Shown: in pieces, positions 62,401 through 64,000 of the stretch
How positions within the stretch are numbered: position 1 is the first letter of the stretch
How the letters are laid out: each line of letters opens with the position of its first letter
Origin: Caprimulgus europaeus
Lineage: Eukaryota; Chordata; Aves; Caprimulgiformes; Caprimulgidae
Direction of reading: 5' to 3'
Length of the DNA stretch: 64,000 nucleotides
NCBI GenBank assembly: GCA_907165065.1
Contig: OU015525.1
Coordinates: forward strand, 51,283,537 to 51,347,536
Translations under genes and position numbers: made by a program
Notes under the pieces: model-generated
Seen by the model: the letters and a program-made list of their open reading frames with translations, nothing else
Database searches by the model: none
What the model was told of the DNA's origin: nothing

Positions 62401-64000
62401 GGTAAAGAAAGCAGAAGCTTGTAAGATTAGAGAGTGAAGAGAAATAAGAGAGGCAATAAGGAGGAAGAGGTCAAATGCAAGTAAAGGAGATGAAGCAGGC
62501 ATCTAAAGAACTGTGAATTTTCTGGTTTGTCCCAGTGTGTCTGTCCAGGCTTGGAAATTCTGTGGAGCTGAAATTCTGTCATGTTGGACAGCTATGCTGC
62601 CTTTGCAGTTCCCATGACACTTGTCCATCCTGTTCCTCTACTCTCCCAGTTTCAGGATTTAGGAGTGTGATCTGCAAGGTACTCACAACGAAGCAGTCAT
62701 AAGTACGTTGCTTGTGTCCAAAACACATGCAAAGGAAGCAGGAGATAAAGTGATGCCACCTAAATCCTACTCAGTCCAAATCAGCCAAAAGAACATGGTA
62801 TCAAAGATCTAGTGCTGCTCAGAAACACATTGAGCAACCAGAAAGAGCAAGACAGAGAGCAAGAGCTCCTTTAATTATCAACAGCCTCTTTTCATTTCCA
62901 AAATAAGTACTGGATGCTGTGACTCAGAGTTGTCTACAACCTGGTCCACAACATGAGCTAGGAATGCCTGTTGTTTCCATGTGCAGAAATTTTTACATCT
63001 CGAATAAGAGAGGTTAGAGATATTTCATATAAAAATGTTTCAGGAATAAATATGTTAAAGACATTGAAACAGACATTTTGGTAACAAGTAAGGTTACCAC
63101 ACAAAGAAATTTTAAAATTTGAATTGTCTCCAGTTAATACAGATATGAGAGAAAGCTGAGGAGAAAGCTATTTCTATTTTTTGTTGGTTTTGTTTAAATC
63201 CATAAATAAAATCATATAAACTAAGGCTATGGAGTATTTTTTACAGGTGTAGCAAATTGCAACTGATGTTATCATGATTGTAACATAAGTAAAGATCTTG
63301 AATCATGATGCAACTGTTCCTTAAAATACACTGTCAACAGATTGCAGTAATTAACACCCCAGTCTGCTGCTCAGCATTATCCGTGAGAGGAAAGTACAGA
63401 GGGAAACCTTATGGACAGATTCTGCCTGGGGACACTTGCAGTCCTAGCAATTCAGTGGTAGCTCTATAAGTGTGTAACAACCAAAATCTACCCTTGAAGT
63501 CCCTACATGCAAAAATATTTGACCTTCTTTATAGGAAGGTGATGGGATTTACTTTGGAGACTTTTAAAATGTTTTCTTCTAGTGCTTAGTTTTAATGTTG
63601 TCTCTAACATCTTCAAAAGTTGTGTTTTGGGAAAAAGAACAGGCAATAGAGAGTTCATGTATGCTGGTACTGCAGAAAACAGCAGCTCTGGTTGGCTTTA
63701 AAAATACTAGTAACCTGATGCTTCCTGTCTCCCATCCCTGTTCTTTCTCCCTGAAATTACTTCGCTTCCTGCTGCAAACTAGATTTTGTGCCATTCATAA
63801 TAATAATAATAAAATGACACTAATTGCTATGTGTAGTGGATGTTCTGAATTGAGCCTGAGGAACTGAGTGTAGGCTGTATAAGACACCAAACATAGCAAC
63901 TTCACAAACCGGTTAAATTAGAGTCAAGAAAATGTTGTATAACAGCGTGTGATGGTAGCTTATAGCTTTCATTTTCATTCACACCCACAATTAAAGCTCT

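Larger units (their letters stand above)
54961..64000. other. About 9 kb without recognised genes or elements
   Basis: AT-rich, with no CR1 tail, LTR or RT motif seen. It includes the longest ORFs outside retrotransposons: 54957-55457 (+, 166 codons, with an overlapping 139-codon frame) and 61785-62357 (-, 190 codons). Neither has a recognisable domain or a credible coding context. There is a GC-rich island at 57460-57700, a T15 run at 58712-58726, small duplications at 58829-58901, a perfect palindrome at 59385-59412 and (TAA)n at 63797-63812. Confidence 0.45.

Noticed and set aside
1-64000. tRNA, rRNA, snoRNA or microRNA genes
   Set aside because: No tRNA A/B-box pairs with a cloverleaf, rRNA segments or long near-perfect hairpins were found by eye; a covariance-model search would be needed to exclude small RNAs.

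Overview
The window looks like non-coding DNA from a bird nuclear genome. It is AT-rich and I recognise no host protein-coding exon, rRNA, tRNA or CRISPR array. What can be named is almost all retrotransposon sequence. CR1 LINEs dominate, and the younger ones end in short tandem copies of the 8-base unit ATTCTRTG, the usual CR1 3' end. There are also two copies of an LTR that I recognise as the abundant avian ERVL type, and a decayed third LTR of another avian type. I see no L1, Alu-like or other SINE sequence. The window is most likely intergenic or a large intron; the sequence alone cannot say which.

Layout. 1-12 kb: a CR1 3' fragment (584-1153), an eroded LTR ending in a C21/A13 tract (about 4300-4958), a young CR1 with an uninterrupted 913-codon ORF2 (6149-8985) abutting a second CR1 3' end (8986-9152), and an older, frame-broken CR1 (10368-11517). 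12.4-24.8 kb: a long stretch with no recognisable element. 24.8-33.4 kb: a CR1 3' fragment, a solo ERVL LTR with a perfect 5-base target duplication (27515-28142), a second young CR1 on the minus strand (29630-31434) and an ancient L3-like CR1 (32596-33350). 38-43 kb: a cluster of CR1 pieces, including a minus-strand CR1 apparently nested in an ancient plus-strand one. 46-55 kb: an ancient CR1 piece, a second ERVL LTR on the minus strand (50169-50810), a 1.2-kb minus-strand CR1 with a broken RT frame, and two further CR1 relics. 55-64 kb: no recognisable element.

The elements form age layers. Two nearly identical CR1 copies (6149-8985 and 29630-31434) show recent CR1 activity in this lineage. 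Intermediate copies carry stops and frameshifts. Several ancient copies resemble the CR1/L3 lineage shared across amniotes. There is no operon or pathway. The only coding capacity seen is the CR1 endonuclease/reverse transcriptase, and even the longest copy is cut at the first catalytic motif of its endonuclease. I found no convincing undescribed system. The points most worth checking are the young inverted CR1 pair, the nested CR1, the LTR regulatory motifs, a perfect 28-base palindrome, and the long repeat-poor tracts.
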